Below are positions 18,747 through 27,766 of a stretch of DNA of 64,000 nt, piece after piece. This DNA is from Paenibacillus pectinilyticus (GTDB lineage: Bacteria; Bacillota; Bacilli; Paenibacillales; NBRC-103111), in assembly GCF_001700435.1 (NCBI RefSeq), contig NZ_LYPC01000014.1, positions 1,169,277-1,233,276 of the forward strand, in the 5' to 3' direction. The notes below the pieces were generated by a model that did no database searches, was not told where the DNA came from, and was given only the letters and a program-made list of their open reading frames with translations. Numbering within the stretch: position 1 is the first letter of the stretch; every line of letters starts with the position of its first letter. Both the position numbers and the translations under genes were made by a program.

Positions 18747-20726
18747 ATGCGATTTTATGTCACGAATGCAGAACTGCAAGAGGCGGCTAATGTATTTGAA
18801 TTCCATTATCCAACACGTGTTGCTGAGGTACTTGAAAAAGCGGATCAATGTTGTGTAGGGAAGTTCAGTCTTCCCTATACGATGGCTGCGGGAGAGTGGA
18901 TCGATCACGGCTTGCGGCCGGATTGGTTGTATAATCCAACGGATGACTTGGAATATACGTGGATCTTGAATCGCCATTGGCATCTGCGCGACTTCGGAAT
19001 TGCCTACTTACTGACGGGGGATGAGCGGTATGTGGCAGCATTTAAGCGGCATATCGTCAGCTGGATCGAGCAGAATCCTTTGCCAACCTCGCTGACTTAC
19101 GAGCAATTGGTGTATTTCCAACGACCCGGTCCGTGGCGATTGCTTGAAGTCGGGCTGCGCGTTCAATCGTGGGTTTGGGGCTATATGATGATGAGTCATA
19201 GTCCATCAATGGACTCTATTTTTGTTGAAATGTGGCAGGACAGCCTAGCTAAGCAGGCCACCTTCCTGTCGAGGTTTCTGGGGGAAACCTCGATCAACCA
19301 TGCGACTATGCATATGCAGGGGCTCTATATGGTGGGGACTTTTCTTGCGGAGCACGCCGATGCGCCTTATTGGCGCCAGCTTGCGCAAGAACGGCTCATG
19401 CTCTGTTTGCACGATCAAATTCGTGCCGACGGGATTCAGAATGAGCTGACGCCGCATTATCATACGGCCAGCTTGGATATGTTTGGTACGCCGTATTGGT
19501 TGGCGAAGCAAACGGGGCGGCCTTTCCCTGGCAGTTATCTGGAAAAGCTGAAATCGATGGTAGCCTTTAGTATGGCGACGATTCGGCCAGATGGCAAGTC
19601 GGTTGCGCTATCCGATTCGGATAGCGGTACGCATGTACGAGCCAAGGTCGGCCTCATTGGCGCAATCTGTGATGAGGTGGCAATAGCTCAGCAGGGTGAG
19701 ATCAGTGAGGAGCTGCTCTGGATGATGGGCGGCGAGAGGTTTGTGTCTTGGATGAAGCGGATGGAGGGTGCGCAGACAAGTGAACAGGCAACGACCGTAA
19801 CCTTCCCCGAATCTGGCTACTTTGTGATGCGGGATGTGCAGCAGTATCTCTTCTTTGATGCGGCACCGATGGGCGGTGCCCATGGTCATGCGGATGCTCT
19901 CCATTTTGAATGGATGTTCCAAGATCGCCTAATATTCGGCGATTCTGGCCGGTACACGTACCAAGAGGGGGAATGGCGGCGCTATTTTAAGAGCACATCA
20001 GCGCATAACACGGTTACGATCGATGGTCTAGATCAGACGCCATATGTATCCACACAGCAATGGGGAGTGCCGGAAGCGGAAGTCACGCTTCATCGCTGGG
20101 AGTCGTGCGAGGCATATGATTTCATCGATGCTTCACATAATGGCTATACACACTTGAAGGATTCCATTACACATCGGAGATGGGTACTGATGGGGAAAAA
20201 ACAATCCTTTCTTCTCATCGTCGACTGGATGGAGGGTGTGGGGACGCATCATTTGGAGCAAACATTTCATTTATCGGGGGATGCTCAGACAGAGATTCAG
20301 CAGTCTCGAAATGGCTCTGCTCTGGAAGCGTTGATTGCTTTCGATGAAGAAGAGGATAAAGTGTCAGGTATGCGTATGTATTGGGTTGGAACAGTTGGCG
20401 CCAATCCACAGCTTGTGATGAAAGAAGGCTGGCGATCCGACGATTATGGGATGAAGGAAGGGATTCCTGTCTTATCATGTCATCAATTATTTACAGATCA
20501 AACAGTCATAACTACGCTATGCTTACCACAAGGGAAGGCGAATGATAGTGAGGTGTGGGAGATGGAGTATATAAATGTGAACTTAGTGGAGACTGATCGT
20601 CATCATATAGGGGGACCCCAATCGGTGCACATTCCTCGAGTGGATCTTCAGTTTACCAAATCTGTCGATGGCCAGTTAGCCATAACGGTGGATGAAAGAG
20701 GCGTGTCTGTCAAAATGAAAGGATGA
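18747..20726 (+). CDS. Heparinase II/III-family polysaccharide lyase
   Basis: 659 residues from ATG 18747 after AAAAGGAG, with 22 bases separating it from the permease gene. The N-terminal half is the alpha-helical toroid typical of alginate and heparin lyases (RPGPWRLLEVGLRVQSW, NHATMHMQGLYM, ELTPHYHTASLDM). The C-terminal half is the Hepar_II_III beta-sandwich (GGAHGHADALHFEW, FGDSGRYTY). There is no signal peptide, so it acts in the cytosol on imported oligosaccharides, cleaving by beta-elimination next to a uronic acid. The exact polymer is unknown; a uronate-containing polysaccharide is inferred from the family. Confidence 0.85.
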   Translation: MRFYVTNAELQEAANVFEFHYPTRVAEVLEKADQCCVGKFSLPYTMAAGEWIDHGLRPDWLYNPTDDLEYTWILNRHWHLRDFGIAYLLTGDERYVAAFKRHIVSWIEQNPLPTSLTYEQLVYFQRPGPWRLLEVGLRVQSWVWGYMMMSHSPSMDSIFVEMWQDSLAKQATFLSRFLGETSINHATMHMQGLYMVGTFLAEHADAPYWRQLAQERLMLCLHDQIRADGIQNELTPHYHTASLDMFGTPYWLAKQTGRPFPGSYLEKLKSMVAFSMATIRPDGKSVALSDSDSGTHVRAKVGLIGAICDEVAIAQQGEISEELLWMMGGERFVSWMKRMEGAQTSEQATTVTFPESGYFVMRDVQQYLFFDAAPMGGAHGHADALHFEWMFQDRLIFGDSGRYTYQEGEWRRYFKSTSAHNTVTIDGLDQTPYVSTQQWGVPEAEVTLHRWESCEAYDFIDASHNGYTHLKDSITHRRWVLMGKKQSFLLIVDWMEGVGTHHLEQTFHLSGDAQTEIQQSRNGSALEALIAFDEEEDKVSGMRMYWVGTVGANPQLVMKEGWRSDDYGMKEGIPVLSCHQLFTDQTVITTLCLPQGKANDSEVWEMEYINVNLVETDRHHIGGPQSVHIPRVDLQFTKSVDGQLAITVDERGVSVKMKG

Positions 20727-20776
20727 GTTTAATAAGCTTGTGATTGAAAGGGGGGTTGATGACATTGAGTTCGTAA

Positions 20777-20792
20777 TTGGAAGCGTTTTCAA
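20777..20792 (+). promoter_or_regulatory. cre-like (CcpA) site before the GH2 gene
   Basis: TTGGAAGCGTTTTCAA is nearly palindromic and matches TGWAANCGNTNWCA at all but one specified position. It lies about 40 bases before the start of the secreted GH2 enzyme, suggesting carbon catabolite control. Confidence 0.55.
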
Positions 20793-20830
20793 TCATATTA
20801 ATGATCAACCATTCGAAGGAGGAAAATTGA

Positions 20831-23800
20831 ATGCGAATCTTGTGGGGATTAAGTAAAGTAAATGCAAAACTTGTCTTGTTGCTTTTCGCTTCATTGTTGA
20901 TGTGTGCATTGTTTACAGTGGCGCATAACGCACACGCGGATACGAATAGGGAGCAGGTTTCGTTGAACGGAGTTTGGGATTTTTACCCGAATGGGGGGAC
21001 GACGCGTTACGATATTACCGTGCCGTCCTACTGGGACTCGCCAGCAGCTTATGGCTATCCAGCCGCTTGGAATACGTTGAATTATGGGGTCTACAAACGG
21101 AATTTCACGGTGCCGTCCTCGATGGTGGATAAGGAGATTTTCCTAGATGTCGCCAATATAGGTCCTCTCTCCAAGGTATTCGTCAATGGCACGCAACTGA
21201 CAACCGAAACGGATGGTTACTTAATGACCAGACTGCCTTACAAGCTGGATATTACGCCACTTGTTGTCGTTGGTGGTACGAATACGTTAGAGGTTCGCGT
21301 GTGGGGCTACTATGCGCTTCCAAGCGATGCGAAGGATGCCAGTGGTAAATCGCTGTATCCGATTGGTGTCGACAATCAGAGCTGGGGGCAAGGCCGAGGC
21401 ATTAATGATGACGTCGCTTTAGTGGCCTATCCGAAAGTGTATATTTCAGACACATTCGTCATTACGGATTTGAAAAATAACACATCACCTACTGATGATG
21501 AAATAACGGTTAAAACAACGGTGACGAATGCGACAGCTATGAGCCAAACCGTCACAGTCAAAAATAATGCCCAACTCGTTGGCGGCAGCACAGAGAAGAC
21601 CTTTGCCGATCAGACTGTAACGGTAGCTGCCAACAGCTCTCAAACGGTGACGTTATCGGCAGTGGCATGGACCAACGCGAAGTATTGGTGGACGCAGGAC
21701 CCTAAGCTGTACAATTTGAACACGAGCCTTGTCCAAAGTGCTATAACCATCGATAGCTTGGCAACTCGGTTCGGGTTCAGGCAGTTCGCTGTGAATGCGA
21801 ATTATTATCAATTGAACGGCGTCAAGACGAATCTGCGTGGTGATGCGCTGCAATTCAACTGGGCAACGGGCAGTGGGCACGGGGCGGCGAATAGCTCTTC
21901 GCAATCGTATGCTAACGCCAGTATTGCCGAGGTTAAACAAACGATGGATGCCTGGAAACAAACGTACAATGTTGCACGGACTCATATTCATGGAGGCATT
22001 AAGGAAGTGTACGATTATGCAGATGAAATTGGTCTGCTTTTGATCGACGAGACGCCATACTGGCAGTATCAAGGTGTACACAGCTACACGCCTGATGCGA
22101 TGGATCATATTACGAAGTGGGTCAAACAGTGGGTAAATGCGAAGAAGAATCACGCTAGTATTGTGATTTGGAGCGGCGGGAATGAGAATTGGAGTTCAAC
22201 GAGCAATAATACGACCATTCTGCATCCAACCATTGCGGCAGCTATCACTTCGATCGATACGTCGAAGCCGATTATTCAGGACGATTTTACAACAACAAGT
22301 GAAGAAAATCATCATTACACAGGTGGTTACCAAATTGGCTGGCTGAATAACAGCGCCATGTATGGTTTGTACGCGAATAGCAGTACACAACCAAAGGGCG
22401 AAGGAGAAGCCTATACGCCATCCGGCGGTTGGCCAACACTGAATGCGAATGGGACGTATAACGCAACGTTGGCCAAAGATGTTTTGAATGACAATATCGT
22501 TTCACAGGCGGTTTGGCATCGGGCAGCGGATCGCATGACTAGAGCGATGAGGTATGCAGGATTTGCTGATATACGCTATTATGCGAATTGGATTTATTCG
22601 TATGAAGTTACGGAAGATACCATCTATCCGACATGGGCAGATTTGACAGCACCGGGGCTCAAACCAATCGCTATTAATCGACCAGTATTTAATCCGTATG
22701 ATACTGCAAAGCCTGCTTTTATCAAGTCGGATTCCTATGAGTACACGCAAAATACGTACTCGCCTGTGGCGGCGTTTGACAAAGACGGGGATAAGAACAA
22801 TTTGATCGGCGTAGCGCCAATTGTGTTCGCTGGAGGGACGTCGACGACACGTACCATCATTGTCTATAACGATGAACAGCAGGATGGCACAGGGATTGAT
22901 GTGAATTGGGAAGCCGGCTATTTGAATCCTGTGAATGGTGTTTACACAAGCTTTCAAACGGGAACTTTCAACGTTACGGTTCCTTATGGCAACAAGTTGG
23001 AACAAACGATTTCGTTTACGCCGCCCGCAGGCGTATCTACCCAGTGGCTGCAATTGAAGTTGACAGCAAAGAAGGGTGCAACAACAAAGTTCCAAGAAAC
23101 GAATCAGCTTGGTGCGTTGGGCAGTATGCCTGCTGCGAAGATTGATGTGCCAGCCAGTATACTTGTTGGGACGAAAAATGTAACAAACAGCTCCCAGTAT
23201 CATAAGTTAAAAATCGTTAATAAAGGTGGCGGGCTGAGCACCAACTGGACTGTGAGCGGGCAAGGGGATTGGCTTTCACTTACACAGACCTCGGGGAATT
23301 TACGTGGGGAGCGGGAGATTTATTTTACCATTAACACGTTAGGCTTAGCCCCGAATTCAAGCTATTCGAAGACGTTGACATTTACAGAAGCAGGCGGGAC
23401 ATCGGACAGCGTTACCATTAGTTTTCAAACGGATGGCAATCCAGGCACAAGTAGCAGCAACTCAATTACACTTCTGAGTGATGACTTCGAATCGGGAACA
23501 GCAGCGGGTTGGTCTACGACAAGCGGCACATGGGGCGTGGTTACAGATGGTACGAAGGTGTATAACCAATCCAATTCAACGATTGGCGGAGCTACTGCTT
23601 TTATTGGTGACAGTACATGGCAGCATGTTGCTATCTCAGCGAAGTTGAAAGCGGATGCCTTCGATGCAGGAAACTACGCAGGCGTTGGTGTCGTGGGGCG
23701 CTACGTGGATAGCAGTAATTATTACGCATTCATGTATTACAAATTGACGAATACGCTGAAAATCACGAAACTTTCTGCTGGAGTCGCGACCGATATTGTG

Positions 23801-24508
23801 ACGATGCCTTATACATTTAGTGCGGGGACATGGTACGACTTCAAAGCGGTCATGAATGGCTCCACGCTGGAGCTGTGGGTGAATGGTACGAAGTTATTAA
23901 CTGGGACGGACACTACACTAACTGCAGGAAAAATAGGCATGTATGCACATCGTGCGAATGCCAAATTTGATAATGTGAGCGTTGCGCCAATTTTCGGTGA
24001 TGATTTTGAGTCTGGAACAGCGGCTAGCTGGGCAACAACAGGCGGCACATGGAGTGTTGTGACAGACGGTACGCAGGTATATAACCAGTCTAACAATGCG
24101 GCAGCGAGTGTTCATGCGTACACAGGTCTGAGCACTTGGCAGAACTATACGGTTGCGGCCAAAGTCAAAGCAGACAGCTTCGATGCAGGCAATCTCGCTG
24201 GTCTTGGTCTCGTCGCTCGGCGTGTAGATGCTAATAATTTCTATGGATTCATGTATTACAAATACACGAATAGCTTGAAGATTCTCAAAGTCGCTGGTGG
24301 AACCCCAATGGATCTTATCACCGTACCCTTCACCTTCGCCTTGGGTACCTGGTATGACTTTAAAGCTGTCGTCAACGGCAGCACATTGGAATTCTGGGTG
24401 AACGGCACGAAACTGTTGACAACGACAGACACTAGCTTCAGCACGGGACAGATTGGCGTGTATTCGCATCGTGCAAGCAGCAAGTTTGATAATGTGAGCG
24501 TGTATTAG
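20831..24508 (+). CDS. Secreted glycoside hydrolase family 2 enzyme with duplicated C-terminal domain
   Basis: 1225 residues. A signal peptide (about 1-36, cleaved after AHA) is followed by a GH2 jelly-roll sugar-binding domain (VWDFYPNGG), an Ig-like domain, and a TIM barrel with the acid/base Glu in VIWSGGNE. A BACON-like Ig domain lies at about 765-870 (GDWLSLTQTSGNLRG). Then come two tandem copies of a roughly 170-residue LamG/concanavalin-like domain at about 880-1050 and 1055-1225, each opening DDFESGTAA and ending HRA..KFDNVSV. GH2 covers beta-galactosidases, beta-glucuronidases and related exo-enzymes; the substrate cannot be read from sequence. The tandem domains probably bind polysaccharide. 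It acts outside the cell and presumably feeds the importer upstream. Confidence 0.85.
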   Translation: MRILWGLSKVNAKLVLLLFASLLMCALFTVAHNAHADTNREQVSLNGVWDFYPNGGTTRYDITVPSYWDSPAAYGYPAAWNTLNYGVYKRNFTVPSSMVDKEIFLDVANIGPLSKVFVNGTQLTTETDGYLMTRLPYKLDITPLVVVGGTNTLEVRVWGYYALPSDAKDASGKSLYPIGVDNQSWGQGRGINDDVALVAYPKVYISDTFVITDLKNNTSPTDDEITVKTTVTNATAMSQTVTVKNNAQLVGGSTEKTFADQTVTVAANSSQTVTLSAVAWTNAKYWWTQDPKLYNLNTSLVQSAITIDSLATRFGFRQFAVNANYYQLNGVKTNLRGDALQFNWATGSGHGAANSSSQSYANASIAEVKQTMDAWKQTYNVARTHIHGGIKEVYDYADEIGLLLIDETPYWQYQGVHSYTPDAMDHITKWVKQWVNAKKNHASIVIWSGGNENWSSTSNNTTILHPTIAAAITSIDTSKPIIQDDFTTTSEENHHYTGGYQIGWLNNSAMYGLYANSSTQPKGEGEAYTPSGGWPTLNANGTYNATLAKDVLNDNIVSQAVWHRAADRMTRAMRYAGFADIRYYANWIYSYEVTEDTIYPTWADLTAPGLKPIAINRPVFNPYDTAKPAFIKSDSYEYTQNTYSPVAAFDKDGDKNNLIGVAPIVFAGGTSTTRTIIVYNDEQQDGTGIDVNWEAGYLNPVNGVYTSFQTGTFNVTVPYGNKLEQTISFTPPAGVSTQWLQLKLTAKKGATTKFQETNQLGALGSMPAAKIDVPASILVGTKNVTNSSQYHKLKIVNKGGGLSTNWTVSGQGDWLSLTQTSGNLRGEREIYFTINTLGLAPNSSYSKTLTFTEAGGTSDSVTISFQTDGNPGTSSSNSITLLSDDFESGTAAGWSTTSGTWGVVTDGTKVYNQSNSTIGGATAFIGDSTWQHVAISAKLKADAFDAGNYAGVGVVGRYVDSSNYYAFMYYKLTNTLKITKLSAGVATDIVTMPYTFSAGTWYDFKAVMNGSTLELWVNGTKLLTGTDTTLTAGKIGMYAHRANAKFDNVSVAPIFGDDFESGTAASWATTGGTWSVVTDGTQVYNQSNNAAASVHAYTGLSTWQNYTVAAKVKADSFDAGNLAGLGLVARRVDANNFYGFMYYKYTNSLKILKVAGGTPMDLITVPFTFALGTWYDFKAVVNGSTLEFWVNGTKLLTTTDTSFSTGQIGVYSHRASSKFDNVSVY

Positions 24509-24516
24509 TGTGTAAG

Positions 24517-24563
24517 AAAAAGGGCTGCCTCATTCCTTAGGGAGTGGGTGGCTCTTTTATTTT
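24517..24563 (+). terminator. Terminator of the polysaccharide locus
   Basis: An imperfect stem between AAAAGGGCTGCCTCATTCC and GGAGTGGGTGGCTCTTTT is followed by a T-rich stretch, just after the GH2 stop codon. Confidence 0.65.
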
Positions 24564-24683
24564 GCTCATGAGCCATTCACGACATCAGCCCAAAAATCTG
24601 AAAATAGCGTCATCTGAGTTACAAAGTTTACAAATGGAGAATAGACTAATGTAATACAAGGCCATACGGACAGGAGGCATGTT

Positions 24684-25214
24684 ATGAGTGACAGAACTCT
24701 TTATCTTTTCGATGGCATCAACAAGAACTCTGTGAAATTGATAGTTGAGCAAATTATGAAAATTAATCAATATGATGAAGACCGAGATAAGAAAGAAAAA
24801 GATTTCAAACGTCTGCCGATCGATCTCATCATTAATAGTAATGGAGGCAGCGTCTACGATGGCTTTGGCTTAATCAACGTCATAGAGAACAGCAAAACGC
24901 CCGTTCACACTTATGTCTACGGACTTGCCGCAAGTATGAGCTTACTGATCGCGGTCAGCGGGCATAAGCGGTATGCCGGCAGGCTCAGCACCTTCATGTA
25001 TCATTCTGTTTCCACGCATATTGACGGCCACTTGGAGCATCTAAAGAATCGTGTTGATGAGACACAGCGGCTCCAGAATATCTATGATGAGTACATTTTA
25101 TCCAAAACAAGTCTGAAAGGGGACGAATTGGACAGTGTGAAGGAGCATCAACGGAACTGGTATTTGAGTCCGGACGACGCATTAACCTATGGCATCATCG
25201 ATGGTATCGTGTAA
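24684..25214 (+). CDS. ClpP-like serine protease
   Basis: 176 residues, slightly shorter than ClpP (about 195). It shows the ClpP fold motifs: LIINSNGGSVYDGFGLINVI, the nucleophile Ser in YGLAASMSLLIAVSGHKR, and the catalytic His in FMYHSVS. CAGGAGG precedes the ATG. The active-site context differs from housekeeping ClpP (GQAASMGA), which suggests a specialised paralogue, perhaps one that works without or with a particular Clp ATPase. It is a single gene, and neighbours give no substrate clue. Confidence 0.8.
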   Translation: MSDRTLYLFDGINKNSVKLIVEQIMKINQYDEDRDKKEKDFKRLPIDLIINSNGGSVYDGFGLINVIENSKTPVHTYVYGLAASMSLLIAVSGHKRYAGRLSTFMYHSVSTHIDGHLEHLKNRVDETQRLQNIYDEYILSKTSLKGDELDSVKEHQRNWYLSPDDALTYGIIDGIV

Positions 25215-25339
25215 GGAATGACGAGAGAAGCCTCAGGGATTCTCTTTTTTCTTTGTTTTTTCTCGGCAGATGGTGTTTAATTGAGAGAAAGAGAGATGGA
25301 GTGGCAGCGCTGCTTCGGAATGAAAAGGAGAACCAAACT

Positions 25340-26110
25340 GTGTACAAAATTGTATTTTTTGATATCGATGGCACATTAATTAACGAGGACAAGCAGGTAC
25401 CTGAAAGTACGGTTAAAGCGATCCATGAACTGAAGAAAAGTGGTGTCGAGCCTGTTATTGCAACGGGACGAGCACCTTATTTTATTAAACCATTGGCTGA
25501 ATTACTTGGCATTGATTCCTATGTCTGTTTAAATGGGGGATATGCCGTTTACAAAGGTGAGCCTCTATACCACCGCGTGATCGCGAAAAGCGCAATTGAA
25601 GCTTTGGTTGAGCTAGCTGCGACACATCAGCATTCGCTCGTATTCGAAGGTCAGCATACGTTCACAACAGACGCGGAGGATCATCCTTTTGTGAATAGCT
25701 CGGTATCTTCATTGAAAGTCGATTTGCCAAGCTATGATCCGCATTTCTGGAAAACGAATGATATTTATCAAATTTTTCTGCATTGTGAAGCGAAGGACGA
25801 GCATTTATATGAAAGTCTGCTTTCGGATTTCAAATTAATTCGTTGGCACGAACACGCGATGGATGTGTTGCCTGCTGGCGGTTCTAAGGCGCAAGGGATT
25901 GCCGCGATGCTAGAGTTGTTAGGTATGAAGCCGGAAGATGCGGTTGCTTTCGGGGATGGACTGAATGATATGGAAATGTTATCCTATGTCGGCTTCGGCA
26001 TCGCGATGGGCAATTCGCATCAAGATTTGTTGCCCTACGCCGATCACGTAACGACACATGTGGATGAAGAAGGCGTAAGGAATGGTCTGATCACGGCTGG
26101 GCTTCTATAA
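25340..26110 (+). CDS. Cof-type HAD-IIB phosphatase
   Basis: 256 residues from GTG 25340, placed after AAAAGGAG; the longer frame from 25253 adds an unrelated N-terminus. HAD motifs are FFDIDGTLI (nucleophile and acid Asp), TGRAP, and VAFGDGLNDMEML. The C2-type cap places it with Cof/YkrA proteins, which dephosphorylate sugar phosphates or similar small molecules. It is cytosolic and the substrate is unknown. Confidence 0.85.
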   Translation: MYKIVFFDIDGTLINEDKQVPESTVKAIHELKKSGVEPVIATGRAPYFIKPLAELLGIDSYVCLNGGYAVYKGEPLYHRVIAKSAIEALVELAATHQHSLVFEGQHTFTTDAEDHPFVNSSVSSLKVDLPSYDPHFWKTNDIYQIFLHCEAKDEHLYESLLSDFKLIRWHEHAMDVLPAGGSKAQGIAAMLELLGMKPEDAVAFGDGLNDMEMLSYVGFGIAMGNSHQDLLPYADHVTTHVDEEGVRNGLITAGLL

Positions 26111-26142
26111 GACAGAACAGAACGATTATAAATAGGGTGACG

Positions 26143-26919
26143 ATGATGAAAATAGCTTTTTTTGACTCAGGGCTCGGTGGAATCACGGTTCTACACGAAG
26201 CTATGAAACGGATGCCTCATGAAGATTTTATTTATTATGCTGACACTGCGCATGTGCCTTACGGGCCCAAATCGAGGGATGAGGTTCTGACCTTCGTCAA
26301 GCAGTCGGTGGATGCCATTATTCAAGATGAGATCAAGGCACTGGTGATCGCCTGTAATACAGCAACCAGTATCGCGATCACGGATTTGCGCAAAACGTAT
26401 AAGCTCCCGATTATCGGGATGGAGCCTGCGGTGAAGCCAGCCTTAGAGATGAATCGTTCGTCAGGCAAAAGAGTGCTTGTATTCGCAACGCAGCTGACGC
26501 TGCAGCAAGCGAAATACAGGGAACTCGTCTCTCGAATCGACGATATGGGCATGGTAGATTCACTGCCGCTCCCGGAACTCGTGGAATTCTGCGAGAATCT
26601 AGAAGTAGAAGGTCCGCAGATCCGAGACTATTTCTTGACGAAGCTGGCGTCATTTGACCTAAGTAACTATGGCACGGTCGTGCTTGGATGTACGCATTAT
26701 CCATTTTATACCAGTGTTCTTCGCGAAATTCTGCCTAGCCACATTCAAATTGTGGATGGCAGCAGAGGCACTGTGAATCGGTTGATGCAGGTTTTGCAGG
26801 AGAGTGACCAGCTAACAGCCACAGGCGATGCGCATGTAAAGTGGATGTGCTCAAGTGGCGACTCTGCTTACATACAGAAAATGGAGAGGGCTTTAGCTTT
26901 CCTCCAAGCCGCGAAATAA
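26143..26919 (+). CDS. Glutamate racemase-family protein
   Basis: 258 residues. The two catalytic Cys are present in VIACNTATS and VLGCTHYPF, with the N-terminal FFDSGLGGITVL and the YADTAHVPYG substrate motif. Glutamate racemase makes D-glutamate for peptidoglycan. Start candidates are ATG 26143 and 26146 after AGGG. The second gene-specific motif reads CNTAT where housekeeping MurI usually has CNTAS, so it may be a second racemase (YrpC/RacE-like) rather than the essential one. Confidence 0.82.
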   Translation: MMKIAFFDSGLGGITVLHEAMKRMPHEDFIYYADTAHVPYGPKSRDEVLTFVKQSVDAIIQDEIKALVIACNTATSIAITDLRKTYKLPIIGMEPAVKPALEMNRSSGKRVLVFATQLTLQQAKYRELVSRIDDMGMVDSLPLPELVEFCENLEVEGPQIRDYFLTKLASFDLSNYGTVVLGCTHYPFYTSVLREILPSHIQIVDGSRGTVNRLMQVLQESDQLTATGDAHVKWMCSSGDSAYIQKMERALAFLQAAK

Positions 26920-26921
26920 CT

Positions 26922-26971
26922 AAAAAAGCAGTCCGTAACTAGATCAACTAGTTATGGGCTGCTTTTCTTTT
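26922..26971. terminator. Terminator between convergent genes
   Basis: AAAAGCAGTCCGTAACTAG (26924-26942) pairs with CTAGTTATGGGCTGCTTTT (26948-26966) with two mismatches and is followed by T residues. The A-run on the other side makes it usable in both directions. Confidence 0.75.
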
Positions 26972-27002
26972 GGGACATTTCTTATTTCAGGAAAATGGCG
27001 AC

Positions 27003-27473
27003 TTACACGCGAATCTCAAGCAGTTCATAGGAGATAACACCCATGGGTGCGTTCACACTAATGACATCACCCACAGATTTGTTCATAAGAGAAACACCTA
27101 GTGGGCTTTCGTAGGAAATTTTGTTTTCGTTCACGTTAGCCTCGGAGGAGCCTACGATTTTGTATTCGATTTTTTCGGCGAATTCCACATCGTTTAGGAT
27201 GACAGTGGAGCCAACTTGTACCTTGGATGTGCCGGTATTCTTAACAACCTTCGCTTTTTTCAACATGCGTTCAATTGTTATAATCCGTGTTTCCATGAAA
27301 GATTGGTCATTCTTCGCAGAATGATATTCACTGTTTTCTTTCAGATCGCCATAAGAGATCGCAAGTTTGATCCGGGCTGCTAATTCCTTACGCTTAACTG
27401 TTTTGAGATCTTCAAGTTCTTCCTCTAAACTGCGTAAACCCTCAGGGGTTAATATGATTTCATCATTGGACAC
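27003..27473 (-). CDS. GreA/GreB-family transcription elongation factor
   Basis: 156 residues from GTG 27473, placed 8 bases after GAGGTG; the alternative GTG three codons upstream overlaps that site. The N-terminal coiled coil carries the acidic tip DLKENSEYHSAKNDQ, typical of Gre factors, which stimulate transcript cleavage in backtracked RNA polymerase. The C-terminal FKBP-like domain ends SYELLEIRV. The sequence differs enough from housekeeping GreA to be a paralogue. Confidence 0.88.
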   Translation of the reverse strand: MSNDEIILTPEGLRSLEEELEDLKTVKRKELAARIKLAISYGDLKENSEYHSAKNDQSFMETRIITIERMLKKAKVVKNTGTSKVQVGSTVILNDVEFAEKIEYKIVGSSEANVNENKISYESPLGVSLMNKSVGDVISVNAPMGVISYELLEIRV

Positions 27474-27766
27474 GTAAAGCACCTCGTTTCATTCGATATT
27501 AGCTATACTACTAAAGTCCATGCGGATAGTAAAGCAATCGGCGTATGTAAGGGCTATTTTCCACGACATTGTTATAAATTAAGGGTGACTTCCCTATTTT
27601 TCCAAAAGATATGAGAGCATTTGAATAAGGGATAGACAACCCTTTGCGCAACAACTATACTACATAACATGGGAGCTTTTTGTGAACGGAGCAGGTAAAA
27701 ATGGGAATTATTTCTTGTTATAACTGTCATATTCAGCATACGACATGAGGAAAGTGTGAATACATC

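Noticed and set aside
22502-23203. 233-codon minus-strand open frame within the GH2 gene
   Set aside because: Antisense shadow with an unlikely composition and no ribosome binding site.
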